Below, piece by piece: positions 1 to 7,640 of a DNA stretch of 41,810 bases. The stretch covers positions 1 to 41,810 of the forward strand of contig JACZKK010000093.1 of NCBI GenBank assembly GCA_014860115.1. The letters are read 5' to 3'. Position 1 is the first letter of the stretch; the number at the start of each line of letters is the position of its first letter. The notes under the pieces are model-generated. The model had not been told where the DNA came from. It searched no databases and saw only the letters and a program-made list of their open reading frames with translations. The translations under genes and the position numbers were made by a program. Source of the DNA: Ignavibacteriaceae bacterium. Lineage in GTDB: Bacteria > Bacteroidota > Ignavibacteria > Ignavibacteriales > Ignavibacteriaceae.

Positions 1-339
1 GTAGAGGGATTAGCAGCAAGAATTAAAGGACATATTGAACTAGCTCAGGAATTTGCCAATTGGATTGATGACGAAAAAGATTTTGAAAGAATGGCTCCCG
101 TTCCATTTTCAACTATTTGTTTCAGATATAATCCGGGGAATAAAACCGAGCAAGAACTGAATAAATTGAATGAAAAACTATTAGAAAAAATTAATGCTTC
201 TGGAAAAATATTTTTATCTCACACAAAGCTGAATGGTAAGTTTGTAATCCGTTTGACAATTGGCAGTATCAGGCACGAGAGAAGACATATTGAAGAGGCG
301 TGGGAATTGATAAGAGAATATCCTGGAAAATTAAAATAA
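1..339 (+). CDS. PLP-dependent decarboxylase, C-terminal part (partial)
   Basis: The frame is open from the first base of the window to a stop at 337-339, so the gene begins upstream and only about 112 C-terminal residues are visible. The tail, with an RLTIGSIRHERRHIEEAW block followed by a short helix, matches the C-terminal small domain of group II pyridoxal-phosphate decarboxylases (aromatic-L-amino-acid, tyrosine or glutamate decarboxylase type), in which a conserved arginine-rich strand closes over the active site. The catalytic lysine lies outside the window, so the substrate cannot be named. An internal ATG at position 91 is not the real start. A strong hairpin follows directly after the stop. 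Confidence 0.75.
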   Translation, partial: VEGLAARIKGHIELAQEFANWIDDEKDFERMAPVPFSTICFRYNPGNKTEQELNKLNEKLLEKINASGKIFLSHTKLNGKFVIRLTIGSIRHERRHIEEAWELIREYPGKLK

Positions 340-366
340 AAAAACCCCGGGTCATCACTCCGGGGT
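338..366 (-). terminator. Rho-independent terminator between convergent genes
   Basis: The arms ACCCCGG (344-350) and CCGGGGT (360-366) form a GC-rich 7-bp stem with a 9-nt loop. Read on the minus strand the stem is followed by eight T residues and then ATTTT, the classic layout for terminating the fasciclin gene. It may also stop plus-strand transcripts of the decarboxylase, though its 3' side there is less T-rich. Confidence 0.85.
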
Positions 367-389
367 CTCTTCATCATCCACATAGGGGG

Positions 390-893
390 CTATTTTGTAG
401 GAGGGAGTAAGACTGTGTCAATTATGTGTATAATTCCATTTGTTGCCTGCACATCTGCACCGGTAACCTGTGAATCGTTAATCATAACTTTACCATCAAC
501 TGTCTTAATCTTAATATCTGAACCGTTAAGGGTTGTTGCTTTGTCAAGCTTCACTACATCTGTTGAAGAAACATTTCCTGAAACAACGTGATACAATAAA
601 ACATTCTTTAACGCTTCTTTATCTTTTAGTAAACCTTCAAGAGCACCTTCAGGTAATTTTTTGAAAGCATCATCTGTTGGTGCAAATACTGTGAAAGGAC
701 CATCGCCCTTTAAAGCATCAACCAAACCAGCTTCAGTAAGCGCGGTAGCTAAAGTTGTAAAATTACCAGCACTAATTGCTGTCTGAACGATATCGTTTTT
801 CACTGCTTTTGATACCATCTTTGTATCATACTGTGCAAATATTGAGGTAGTAAATATTACCAAAGCGATTAATGATAATGATATATTTTTCAT
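390..893 (-). CDS. Secreted fasciclin (FAS1) domain protein
   Basis: This 167-residue protein has a signal peptide (residues 1-21, ending FAQ) and a single FAS1 domain filling the rest. The H1 motif GPFTVFAPTDDAF is at residues 65-77 and the H2 motif NGIIHIIDTVLLPP is close to the C-terminus. FAS1 domains act in adhesion or as surface or periplasmic binding modules; no enzyme activity is expected. The start is supported by GGAG seven bases upstream of the ATG. It is a single-gene unit: the divergent OsmC gene lies 244 bp away and a terminator follows its stop. Exact location (periplasm or surface) cannot be told; there is no lipobox and no type IX sorting tail. Confidence 0.93.
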   Translation of the reverse strand: MKNISLSLIALVIFTTSIFAQYDTKMVSKAVKNDIVQTAISAGNFTTLATALTEAGLVDALKGDGPFTVFAPTDDAFKKLPEGALEGLLKDKEALKNVLLYHVVSGNVSSTDVVKLDKATTLNGSDIKIKTVDGKVMINDSQVTGADVQATNGIIHIIDTVLLPPTK

Positions 894-942
894 TTTTTCT
901 CCATTTTTTTTGTTTTAGATTTTACATAAATGATAACACAAC

Positions 943-1073
943 ATCTTACAAGATAGTTCCGTTAAACATTTATATTTTGAAAGGATATTTTAATTTGACC
1001 TGAAAAAGGAAATCGTTTAAATTTAATTAGGTACTGTTACCCTAAATCTTATATTCTGACTAGTCTTGTAAGA
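943..1073. promoter_or_regulatory. Paired inverted repeats in divergent fasciclin/OsmC promoter region
   Basis: The 244-bp region between the divergent genes holds two related short inverted repeats: ATCTT-AC-AAGAT at 943-954, nearer the fasciclin gene, and TCTT-GT-AAGA at 1064-1073, nearer the OsmC gene. Each could be a half of a shared operator or an independent site for one regulator. No regulator gene is adjacent, and the arms are only 4-5 bp, so chance is possible. Confidence 0.25.
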
Positions 1074-1137
1074 ATCTAAATTTAAACAACAGCATCTTAC
1101 TTCTGTAAATTCAAACAACTATTCAAAAAAGGGAAAA

Positions 1138-1590
1138 ATGGAAACAAAAAAAGTTTACCTGAAACAAGTAAAAGGGTTAACGCTCGCAGCAAAAGGGGAG
1201 TCAAATCACTGGATTACAATGGATGGCCCCGAAAAATTGGGTGGAAGCGATGCTGGTGTAAGACCGAAAGAACTAATTTTGATGGGACTCGCCGGTTGTA
1301 CTGCGAGCGATGTTGTGAGTATTCTTCAAAAAAAGCGAGTTAAATTAACTGACTTCGAAATCAACATAACAGCGCAGCAGACTATAGAGCACCCAAAAGT
1401 TTTTGCCAGTGTAGATCTTGAATACGTGTTTTATGGTAAGGGCATTCAACCTAAAGATGTAGAAAGAGCAATCGACCTTTCAACTAATACTTATTGCGGT
1501 GTTTCTGCAATGTTAAAAAAGGCGATGACGATAAATCATACTTATCGAATTGTGGAAACTGAAGAAGAGACTGTTCTCTTAACTTCCTAG
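1138..1590 (+). CDS. OsmC/Ohr family protein
   Basis: This 150-residue protein has the length and layout of OsmC-family thiol peroxidases, which reduce organic hydroperoxides. The two conserved cysteines are present: Cys54 in the GLAGCTASDVV helix and Cys120 in the TYCGVSAML segment. The preceding PKELILMGLAG block is also typical. The family includes OsmC, Ohr and uncharacterised YhfA-like members; the sequence resembles the broad OsmC-like group more than Ohr proper, so the substrate is open. The ribosome site is weak (AAAGGGAAAA before the ATG). It is monocistronic, facing a convergent VOC gene 30 bp downstream. It is expected to be cytoplasmic. Confidence 0.93.
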   Translation: METKKVYLKQVKGLTLAAKGESNHWITMDGPEKLGGSDAGVRPKELILMGLAGCTASDVVSILQKKRVKLTDFEINITAQQTIEHPKVFASVDLEYVFYGKGIQPKDVERAIDLSTNTYCGVSAMLKKAMTINHTYRIVETEEETVLLTS

Positions 1591-1620
1591 TCCGATTCAA
1601 AATATTCTTGTAAGCTCTCT

Positions 1621-1971
1621 TTAATTTTTTTGGTATAGGCCAATACTATTGCCATCAGTGTCGGTTATTACCGCGTACCAGCCCATTGCAGGAATTGTGG
1701 TTTTACCGACTTTAATGTGACCACCAGCGGTTTTAGTTTTTTCTAAAACCTGGTCAAGCTGGTCAACTGTTACATGGAAAACAGTAGTGTTCCCTTTCGC
1801 AACTGATTCAACTTTTCTAATTCCTGCCATAATCCCCTGGTGATTGTTGTAGAGTAAATAACCATTCCCAAAAGGTTTGAAATCCCAATCAAAAACTTTT
1901 TTGAAAAATTCAGATGAGCGATTAATATCTGTTGATGGAATCTCTATATGTGAAATAAGTGGATTTGGCAT
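1621..1971 (-). CDS. VOC family (glyoxalase/bleomycin-resistance fold) protein
   Basis: This 116-residue single VOC domain begins with the HIEIPSTDINRSSEFFKKVF strand-helix and ends with the ITDTDGNSIGLYQ block that are hallmarks of this fold. VOC proteins dimerise and often bind a divalent metal through His and Glu; here a His near residue 8 is present, while the terminal metal-ligand Glu position reads Gly-Leu-Tyr, so metal binding is uncertain. Small stand-alone members act as dioxygenases, isomerases, lyases or drug-binding proteins, and the sequence does not tell which. It converges on the OsmC gene and diverges from the methyltransferase gene. Confidence 0.88.
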   Translation of the reverse strand: MPNPLISHIEIPSTDINRSSEFFKKVFDWDFKPFGNGYLLYNNHQGIMAGIRKVESVAKGNTTVFHVTVDQLDQVLEKTKTAGGHIKVGKTTIPAMGWYAVITDTDGNSIGLYQKN

Positions 1972-2066
1972 AAAACGTTCCTCAAGTTTCTTTTAGTATA
2001 TATTGAATTATTAACTTCCCTGTGCAAAAATAAAAATATATCTAAGAACCCGGAAACATTATTTTA

Positions 2067-2822
2067 ATGGAAAAAATTCTACCCAACAAAGTATTTTATG
2101 ACGAATTGGCTTCTGATTATGATAGTATGATCTCATTTGAGAAAGCAGTTGAAAACAAGGAAAAGCTGTTTAAGAATTTTGTAACTGCTGAAATGAAATC
2201 TGCTGCTGATATAGGATGCGGCAGTGGAGTAGACTCAATCGCTCTCTCGTTATTGGGATTAAAAGTAACTTCGTTCGATCCTTCCTATGAAATGATAAAA
2301 CTTGCAGAGGCAAATGCTGAAAGAATGAATATTGAAATAGATTTTCGAAATTACTTTGCTGATAATATCCCGAAAGAATTTGATGATCAATTTGATCTTG
2401 TTGTTTCGTTGGGAAATACATTTGCAAATATTCCTGAAGAAAGTTTTATCGCTTCGTTAAAAAGATGCTACGACATTCTCAAACTGAATGGTCAATTAAT
2501 AATACAGTGCTTGAACTATGAGAAAATTTTAAATGAAAACAAAAGAATAGTTAACATCACAGAATCAGCAGATAAGTTTTTTATTCGCTTTTATGATTTT
2601 ATTACCGAGCATATCGTATTTAATATTTTGATTTTCAGTAAATCAAACCCTTCTGAACAAAAACTTATTTCTACTAAAATATCTCCTTACTCGCAGGAAA
2701 ATTTTAGATCAGGGTTGGAAGAGGCGGGCTTTCATTCTGTTAAATTCTATTCTGATTTTCAATTTACGCCCTTCAACAATGATCAATCAAAAGACCTCGT
2801 TGTTCAGGCATTAAAACTCTAA
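2067..2822 (+). CDS. Class I SAM-dependent methyltransferase
   Basis: The protein has 251 residues with a Rossmann-type methyltransferase fold. Motif I is AADIGCGSGVDSIAL (residues 46-60), followed by the acidic strand KVTSFDPSYEMIKLAEANA that binds the SAM ribose, and motif IV DLVVSLGNTFANI. The C-terminal half is a beta-rich segment typical of UbiE/Tam-like small-molecule methyltransferases. The substrate cannot be deduced, and neighbours give no pathway. It is likely monocistronic: the upstream gene is divergent and 130 bp separate it from the TetR gene that follows. Confidence 0.88.
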   Translation: MEKILPNKVFYDELASDYDSMISFEKAVENKEKLFKNFVTAEMKSAADIGCGSGVDSIALSLLGLKVTSFDPSYEMIKLAEANAERMNIEIDFRNYFADNIPKEFDDQFDLVVSLGNTFANIPEESFIASLKRCYDILKLNGQLIIQCLNYEKILNENKRIVNITESADKFFIRFYDFITEHIVFNILIFSKSNPSEQKLISTKISPYSQENFRSGLEEAGFHSVKFYSDFQFTPFNNDQSKDLVVQALKL

Positions 2823-2888
2823 ATTGCTCTGTTTCTCGCTGAAAATGTGATATTTATCATAAATAATTACCGTTTGCAAGAAAGTTAT

Positions 2889-2934
2889 TGACTGAATTAT
2901 ATTTAGATTTTATTTTTGAATAAACGTTCAGTCA
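2889..2934. promoter_or_regulatory. Candidate TetR operator upstream of the TetR gene
   Basis: An 18-bp imperfect palindrome, TGAATAAACGTTCAGTCA (2917-2934), matches its own reverse complement at 14 of 18 positions and is centred on AACGTT, a common core for TetR-family sites. A third copy of the half-site, TGACTGAA (2889-2896), lies upstream and is the exact inverse of TTCAGTCA (2927-2934). The palindrome ends 17 bp before the TetR start codon, where bound repressor would block its own transcription and possibly that of the downstream operon. Confidence 0.6.
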
Positions 2935-2951
2935 TAATATTTTAATTAGAA

Positions 2952-3530
2952 ATGCCAAGAACAAAAGAGCAATTTGAAGAAATCAGAAAAAGCAGCAGAC
3001 AAAAAATTCTGGACGCAGCTTTGGAAGTCTTTGCCAAACAAGGTTATAACTCAGCAACGGTTGATGCAATTGCAAAAACAGCGAGAATTTCCAAAGGTTT
3101 GATGTACAATTATTTTAAAAGCAAAGATGAAGTTCTTAACGAATTGATGATCGGTATGATGGATGCTCTGATGTGTGAGTATATGCCCTTAAAGCCCGAT
3201 AAAAAATTTACAAAGGATGATATTATTAATTTCATTACTGTGGGAATTGACCTTGTTCTGCAAAAGCCTCATTACTGGAAACTTTACTTTAGCGTATTTG
3301 TACAGCCTGAAGTAATGGTAAAAGTTTTTGATAAAATGATGAAAATGGGTCAGCCATATTTGGTAGCAATGATCGAATATTTTAAGGAAAAAGGTGTGGA
3401 AAATCCTGAAGTTATGATGAGATATTTTTCAGCAGTGATGGATGGAATTCAGTTTCACTGCATGATAGATCCAAAATCTTTTCCAGCAGAGGATGTTAAG
3501 AAGTTATTAATTAAGCAATTTGTGCTTTGA
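2952..3530 (+). CDS. TetR/AcrR family transcriptional regulator
   Basis: This protein has 192 residues with the usual TetR architecture. An N-terminal helix-turn-helix occupies about residues 17-60 (RQKILDAALEVFAKQGYN, TVDAIAKTARISKGLMYNYF), and a helical C-terminal ligand-binding and dimerisation domain follows. It heads a block of five same-strand genes for a Lol-like transport system and is preceded by a matching palindromic operator, so autoregulation and control of that transporter are the natural reading (inference). Its ligand is unknown. TetR members next to exporters usually sense the exported or a related hydrophobic compound. Confidence 0.93.
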   Translation: MPRTKEQFEEIRKSSRQKILDAALEVFAKQGYNSATVDAIAKTARISKGLMYNYFKSKDEVLNELMIGMMDALMCEYMPLKPDKKFTKDDIINFITVGIDLVLQKPHYWKLYFSVFVQPEVMVKVFDKMMKMGQPYLVAMIEYFKEKGVENPEVMMRYFSAVMDGIQFHCMIDPKSFPAEDVKKLLIKQFVL

Positions 3531-3545
3531 TGAAAACTATTAAAC

Positions 3546-3605
3546 CACATAGAAACAGAGAGCACATTAGAAATTTCAATCCTATAAGTTCTATGTGTCT
3601 ATGTG
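3546..3605. repeat. Intergenic palindromic repeat, CACATAGA type, copy 1
   Basis: The arms CACATAGA (3546-3553) and TCTATGTG (3598-3605) are exact reverse complements separated by 44 bp, with extra CTATGTG-like words nearby. A related element occurs at 6836-6878 in the same operon. It lies between the TetR stop and the ribosome site of the next gene and could fold as an mRNA hairpin. The family looks like a dispersed intergenic repeat. Confidence 0.55.
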
Positions 3606-3624
3606 ACAAAATGAGGAGAATAAA

Positions 3625-4365
3625 ATGAAAACGTTAATAGCATTAATTACACTTTTACTTTCGTTAGCAACGATAGCGCAGGATGCGAAAGAGATAGTAC
3701 AAAAAGCTGATGAGTTGATGCGTTCGAATAGCAGCTACTCTGAATTGAAGATGACAATTCAAAAGCCGGACTGGTCTCGAACGATGGGAATGAAGGTCTG
3801 GGCATTGGAACCTGATTATGCTCTCATATATATAACCGAGCCTGCAAGAGATAAGGGAAGTGTTACCCTCAAAAGAAAAAATGAAGTCTGGAACTGGCTT
3901 CCATCTGCGCAACGTGTTATAAAAATTCCACCATCGATGATGCTTCAAAGCTGGATGGGTTCAGATTTTACAAATGATGATCTCGTACGTCAATCCTCCG
4001 TTGTGAATGATTACAATCATAAACTAATCGGTGAAGAAAAATTAGACGGTTACGATTGCTACAAAATTGAAATGATTCCAAAACCTGAAGCTGGAGTTGT
4101 CTGGGGAAAAATCATTACCTGGATTGCGAATAACAGTTATCTCCAGATAAGAGCGGATTATTATGATGAAGATGACGTTCTTATCAAATCATTCATTGGA
4201 AGCAAAGAAAAAAAAATGGGCGGCAGGAATATTCTAACTTACTGGGAAATGGTTCCTGTGGATAAGCCTGGTAATAAAACAATTATGGAATACACAACAA
4301 TTGAGTTCAACTTTAAAGTTGATGAATCATTTTTCTCTGAACAAAATATGAAACGTGTGAGATAA
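3625..4365 (+). CDS. LolA-like outer-membrane lipoprotein-sorting protein
   Basis: This 246-residue protein has a signal peptide (residues 1-19, ending IAQ), so it is periplasmic. The mature part matches the LolA-like fold family often labelled outer membrane lipoprotein-sorting protein: KADELMRSNSSYSELKMTI at the start, then RKNEVWNWLPSAQRVIKIPP and the MGSDFTNDDLV signature, then strands ending near the C-terminus. Such proteins form an open half-barrel that carries lipids or lipoproteins across the periplasm. The stop is 2 bp from the start of the first permease, so the genes are co-transcribed. The cargo is unknown. A clear AGGAG lies 6 bp before the ATG. Confidence 0.9.
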   Translation: MKTLIALITLLLSLATIAQDAKEIVQKADELMRSNSSYSELKMTIQKPDWSRTMGMKVWALEPDYALIYITEPARDKGSVTLKRKNEVWNWLPSAQRVIKIPPSMMLQSWMGSDFTNDDLVRQSSVVNDYNHKLIGEEKLDGYDCYKIEMIPKPEAGVVWGKIITWIANNSYLQIRADYYDEDDVLIKSFIGSKEKKMGGRNILTYWEMVPVDKPGNKTIMEYTTIEFNFKVDESFFSEQNMKRVR

Positions 4366-4367
4366 AA

Positions 4368-5609
4368 ATGCTAACGTACGTAACTCTTGCCTGGCGTAAT
4401 CTTTGGCGAAATAAGCGGCGTACACTTATTGCATCCGCTTCAGTTTTCTTTGCGGTGATTCTGGCTTTGCTGATGCGCTCAATGCAGACAGGTTATTATG
4501 ATTATATGATTGATTCCTCCGTGAGGATGTACACTGGTCATATACAAATTCAGGGAAAAGATTACTGGGAGAAAAGATCTCTTGAAGAAAGCATGATACT
4601 TGAAGAAGAAAAGATCAAACTAGTTGAACAAATTGAAGGCGTAGAGCTGACTGTTAAAAGACTGGAAACATTCTCACTCATTTCCTATGGATTGGTTACA
4701 AGAGTTGTTCAGATCGTCGGCATTGATCCGAATGAGGAGAACCAACTGACTTCATTAAAAGATAAAATTATAAAAGGAGTATATTTAAAGAATGATTCAC
4801 GAGGGATTATACTTGCAGAAGGTCTTGCTGAATTATTGAAAGTTGGAATTGGAGATTCAATTCTTATTTACGGGCAGGGGTTATACGGCGTTACGGCAGC
4901 AGAGCTGATTCCTGTGCAAGGTATTGCCAGATTTACGCTTCCTTCGCAGAACAAGTCCTTTGCTTACGTCAGCATTCCATATGCACAGTGGATTTATTCT
5001 GCACCTGAGAGACTAACTTCTCTCTCCATAATGATTGACAATCCAAAACAGCTTGATAGAATTCACCAGAAAATAAAATCACTTTTCGACTTGTCTGATG
5101 GAAAGGAAAATGATACTTACGATATAATGAGCTGGCGTGAGCTTTCTCCTGAACTCGTTCAGTCAATCCAGATTGATAATGCGCAGGGAATAATCATGCT
5201 TGGAATTCTCTACATCGTTATTGCATTCGGAATTTTCGGAACAATAATGATGATGACGGCTGAACGAGTAAAGGAATTCGGAATTCTGATTTCTGTCGGA
5301 ATGAAAAAATGGAAACTATATCTTGTTACAACTCTTGAAACAATGTTCATCTCATTTATTGGTGTATTAACAGGTGCCTTAGTAAGTCTGCCTCTGTTAA
5401 TTTATTTTGTCAACAATCCAATTCCTCTAACTGGAGAAATGGCTGATGCAATTCTTGCTTGGGGTTTTGAACCGATTCTTCCGTTTGCAATTTATCCCGG
5501 GATGTTTATTGCCCAGGTTTGGACGGTGCTGGCAATTGCATTAGTCTCTGGCTTGTATCCAATAAACTTTATCAGAAAAATAAAACCTGTGGAAGCAATG
5601 AGAGGTTGA
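4368..5609 (+). CDS. ABC transporter permease, FtsX/LolC-E type (first)
   Basis: This 413-residue inner-membrane protein begins with the LAWRNLWRNKRRTLI signature of FtsX/MacB-type permeases. It has one N-terminal membrane helix, a periplasmic domain of roughly 220 residues (about 45-270), then three C-terminal helices (near 275-300, 320-345 and 375-400) with the ERVKEFGILISVGMKKWKL coupling segment between them. In Lol and Mac systems these domains hand hydrophobic substrates to a periplasmic carrier rather than pumping through a channel. One base separates it from the second permease, which has the same layout, so they probably form a heterodimer. Confidence 0.93.
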   Translation: MLTYVTLAWRNLWRNKRRTLIASASVFFAVILALLMRSMQTGYYDYMIDSSVRMYTGHIQIQGKDYWEKRSLEESMILEEEKIKLVEQIEGVELTVKRLETFSLISYGLVTRVVQIVGIDPNEENQLTSLKDKIIKGVYLKNDSRGIILAEGLAELLKVGIGDSILIYGQGLYGVTAAELIPVQGIARFTLPSQNKSFAYVSIPYAQWIYSAPERLTSLSIMIDNPKQLDRIHQKIKSLFDLSDGKENDTYDIMSWRELSPELVQSIQIDNAQGIIMLGILYIVIAFGIFGTIMMMTAERVKEFGILISVGMKKWKLYLVTTLETMFISFIGVLTGALVSLPLLIYFVNNPIPLTGEMADAILAWGFEPILPFAIYPGMFIAQVWTVLAIALVSGLYPINFIRKIKPVEAMRG

Positions 5610-5610
5610 T

Positions 5611-6825
5611 ATGTTATTAAGTCTTGCCTGGAGAAATATCTGGAGAAATAAAAGACGTAGTCTCATTATCATTGCAGCAATAGCCGTCGGACTACTATGC
5701 GGTCTTTTCGCAAGTGCAGTTATGTTCGGTATGGGTGAATCGCTTATCAATTCAACTATTGACAGGGATCTTGGGCATATTCAAATTCATACAAAAGCAT
5801 TTGAGGATGATAAACTGCTAACGGACACTATACCTTCAGTGCAAAAAGTTTTATCAGATATTAAGTCTCAACCAAATTTAATTGGTGCTTCAGCCAGACT
5901 CATAATAGAAGGAATGATTTCTTCAGCAACATCATCAGGCGGTGTAAGAATAACAGGAATTATTCCTGAAGATGAAAAAAAGGTAACTTCAATACATAAT
6001 CAAATTGTTGCAGGCAGTTACTTTGAAAATGAAGACGCAAATCAAATTGTTCTTGGGCTAAAGCTTGCAGAAAATCTCGGGATAAGAGAAAGATCAAAAG
6101 TAGTTTTAAGCTTTCAGGGATTAGACGGAACTATTATTTATGGTGCATTCAGAGTGACAGGAATTTTTAGGACGGAATCTACAATGTTTGATCGCTCGAC
6201 TGTTTTTATTCAGGAGAATGATATTTTGTCTCTGCTTAGCACCGAACCAATCTATCACGAGATAGCAGTAAGATTAAATTCAGTCCAGAATGTTGATACT
6301 GTTTATGCAAATCTTAGAAAAAAATTTGACGATTTATCCATTAAAAGCTGGAAAGAACTTGCACCAGAATTAAAACTTATGGATGAAATGATCGGACTTC
6401 AGCTGAATATTTTTTTAGGCGTGATACTATTTGCTTTGTTATTCGGAATAACAAACACAATGCTAATGTCGGTTATGGAGAGAATCAGAGAGTTTGGTGT
6501 TTTGATGGCCGTAGGAATGAAAAGAAGAAAAGTATTCTCAATGATTATACTTGAAACAATTATTCTTTCTTTAGTTGGTGGAGTAGTAGGAATGATATTA
6601 GCTTCAATAACTATTGCATATTTTGGTTTTGCAGGAATAAACCTATCAGCATTTGCAGCAGGTCTATCCGAGTGGGGATTGGGGACAATACTTTACCCTG
6701 TCCTTCCAATCAGTTTTTACCTGTCAATTACAGTTATGATTTTATTGACTGCGGTTTTCTCGGCAATTTATCCTGCGATAAAAGCTATAAAGCTTAAGCC
6801 GGCAACTGCGATAAGAACTTTTTAA
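5611..6825 (+). CDS. ABC transporter permease, FtsX/LolC-E type (second)
   Basis: The protein has 404 residues and the same architecture as its upstream neighbour: an N-terminal SLAWRNIWRNKRRSLI helix, a long periplasmic domain with an ITGIIPEDEKKVTSI strand, and three C-terminal helices around the MERIREFGVLMAVGMKRRKV coupling motif. The shared N-terminal and coupling motifs show the two permeases are paralogues, as LolC and LolE are. Only 1 bp separates the genes, which favours equal production of both subunits. The substrate is unknown but is presumably the one carried by the LolA-like protein encoded first in the operon. Confidence 0.93.
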   Translation: MLLSLAWRNIWRNKRRSLIIIAAIAVGLLCGLFASAVMFGMGESLINSTIDRDLGHIQIHTKAFEDDKLLTDTIPSVQKVLSDIKSQPNLIGASARLIIEGMISSATSSGGVRITGIIPEDEKKVTSIHNQIVAGSYFENEDANQIVLGLKLAENLGIRERSKVVLSFQGLDGTIIYGAFRVTGIFRTESTMFDRSTVFIQENDILSLLSTEPIYHEIAVRLNSVQNVDTVYANLRKKFDDLSIKSWKELAPELKLMDEMIGLQLNIFLGVILFALLFGITNTMLMSVMERIREFGVLMAVGMKRRKVFSMIILETIILSLVGGVVGMILASITIAYFGFAGINLSAFAAGLSEWGLGTILYPVLPISFYLSITVMILLTAVFSAIYPAIKAIKLKPATAIRTF

Positions 6826-6835
6826 AAACAGTGAA

Positions 6836-6878
6836 TCACATAGGAACATAGAACACATAAAATTAAAAAACTATGTGA
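6836..6878. repeat. Intergenic palindromic repeat, CACATAG type, copy 2
   Basis: TCACATAG (6836-6843) and CTATGTGA (6871-6878) are exact inverted arms, followed by two more degenerate copies (TTATGTGA, CCATGTG) up to 6895. This matches the element at 3546-3605 in sequence and in position, directly ahead of a ribosome site within the same operon. Confidence 0.55.
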
Positions 6879-6914
6879 CCTTATGTGACCATGTGTTTAA
6901 AAAAGGAGAATAGT

Positions 6915-7610
6915 ATGTCTTTAATTCAAATAAATAAAGTAACAAAAATCTATGACGGAACAGCAGTTCCAGTTAAAGCACTCAACAATGTCGATTTAAA
7001 AATTGAAGCGGGAGAGTTTACTGCGATAGTTGGCCCATCCGGTTCAGGTAAAACAACTCTGCTGAATATTGTTGGAGGACTTGATATCCCGACTTCTGGG
7101 AATGTAATTATAGATAATGTTGATATTTCAACTTATAAACCTGATGAGCTGGTTAATTTCAGACTACATCATATCGGCTTTGTTTTTCAGGCATATAATT
7201 TAATTCCAGTTTTTACAGCTAAGGAAAATGTTGAGTTCATTATGCTCCTTCAGGGTTTAGTTAAAGCAGAAAGGGAAAAGCGGGCAACCGAATTGCTGAA
7301 CGCAGTAGGGTTAGGTGACAGAGTTAATAACAAGCCATCAGAACTCTCCGGCGGTCAACAACAGAGAATAGCAGTTGCTCGGGCACTTGCTTCCAAACCG
7401 TCATTTGTGCTTGCCGATGAACCAACTGCTAATCTGGATTCAGCCACAGCAGATTCTTTGCTTGACCTTATGGAAAATCTAAACAAAGAATTTAATATGA
7501 CTTTTGTTTTTTCAACACATGATCAACGCGTAATAAGTAGAGCTCACAGAATAATTACTTTGCATGACGGAGCTGTTGAGAGGGATGAATTAATAAAGCA
7601 AAATCAATAA
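6915..7610 (+). CDS. ABC transporter ATP-binding protein, LolD/MacB type
   Basis: This ATPase of 231 residues contains every motif needed for hydrolysis: Walker A GPSGSGKTTLL (from residue 40), a Q-loop in GFVFQAYNLIP, the ABC signature LSGGQQQRIAVARAL, Walker B FVLADEPTANLD and the H-loop FSTHD. It matches the LolD/MacB/FtsE branch that pairs with FtsX-type permeases. I place the start at 6915, ten codons inside the longest frame, because AAAAGGAG lies seven bases upstream and the alignment to the family begins there; the longer version would start inside the palindromic repeat. It powers the two permeases encoded just upstream. Confidence 0.95.
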   Translation: MSLIQINKVTKIYDGTAVPVKALNNVDLKIEAGEFTAIVGPSGSGKTTLLNIVGGLDIPTSGNVIIDNVDISTYKPDELVNFRLHHIGFVFQAYNLIPVFTAKENVEFIMLLQGLVKAEREKRATELLNAVGLGDRVNNKPSELSGGQQQRIAVARALASKPSFVLADEPTANLDSATADSLLDLMENLNKEFNMTFVFSTHDQRVISRAHRIITLHDGAVERDELIKQNQ

Positions 7611-7640
7611 TCAGATTGATAAAATATCAAGTTATACAAA

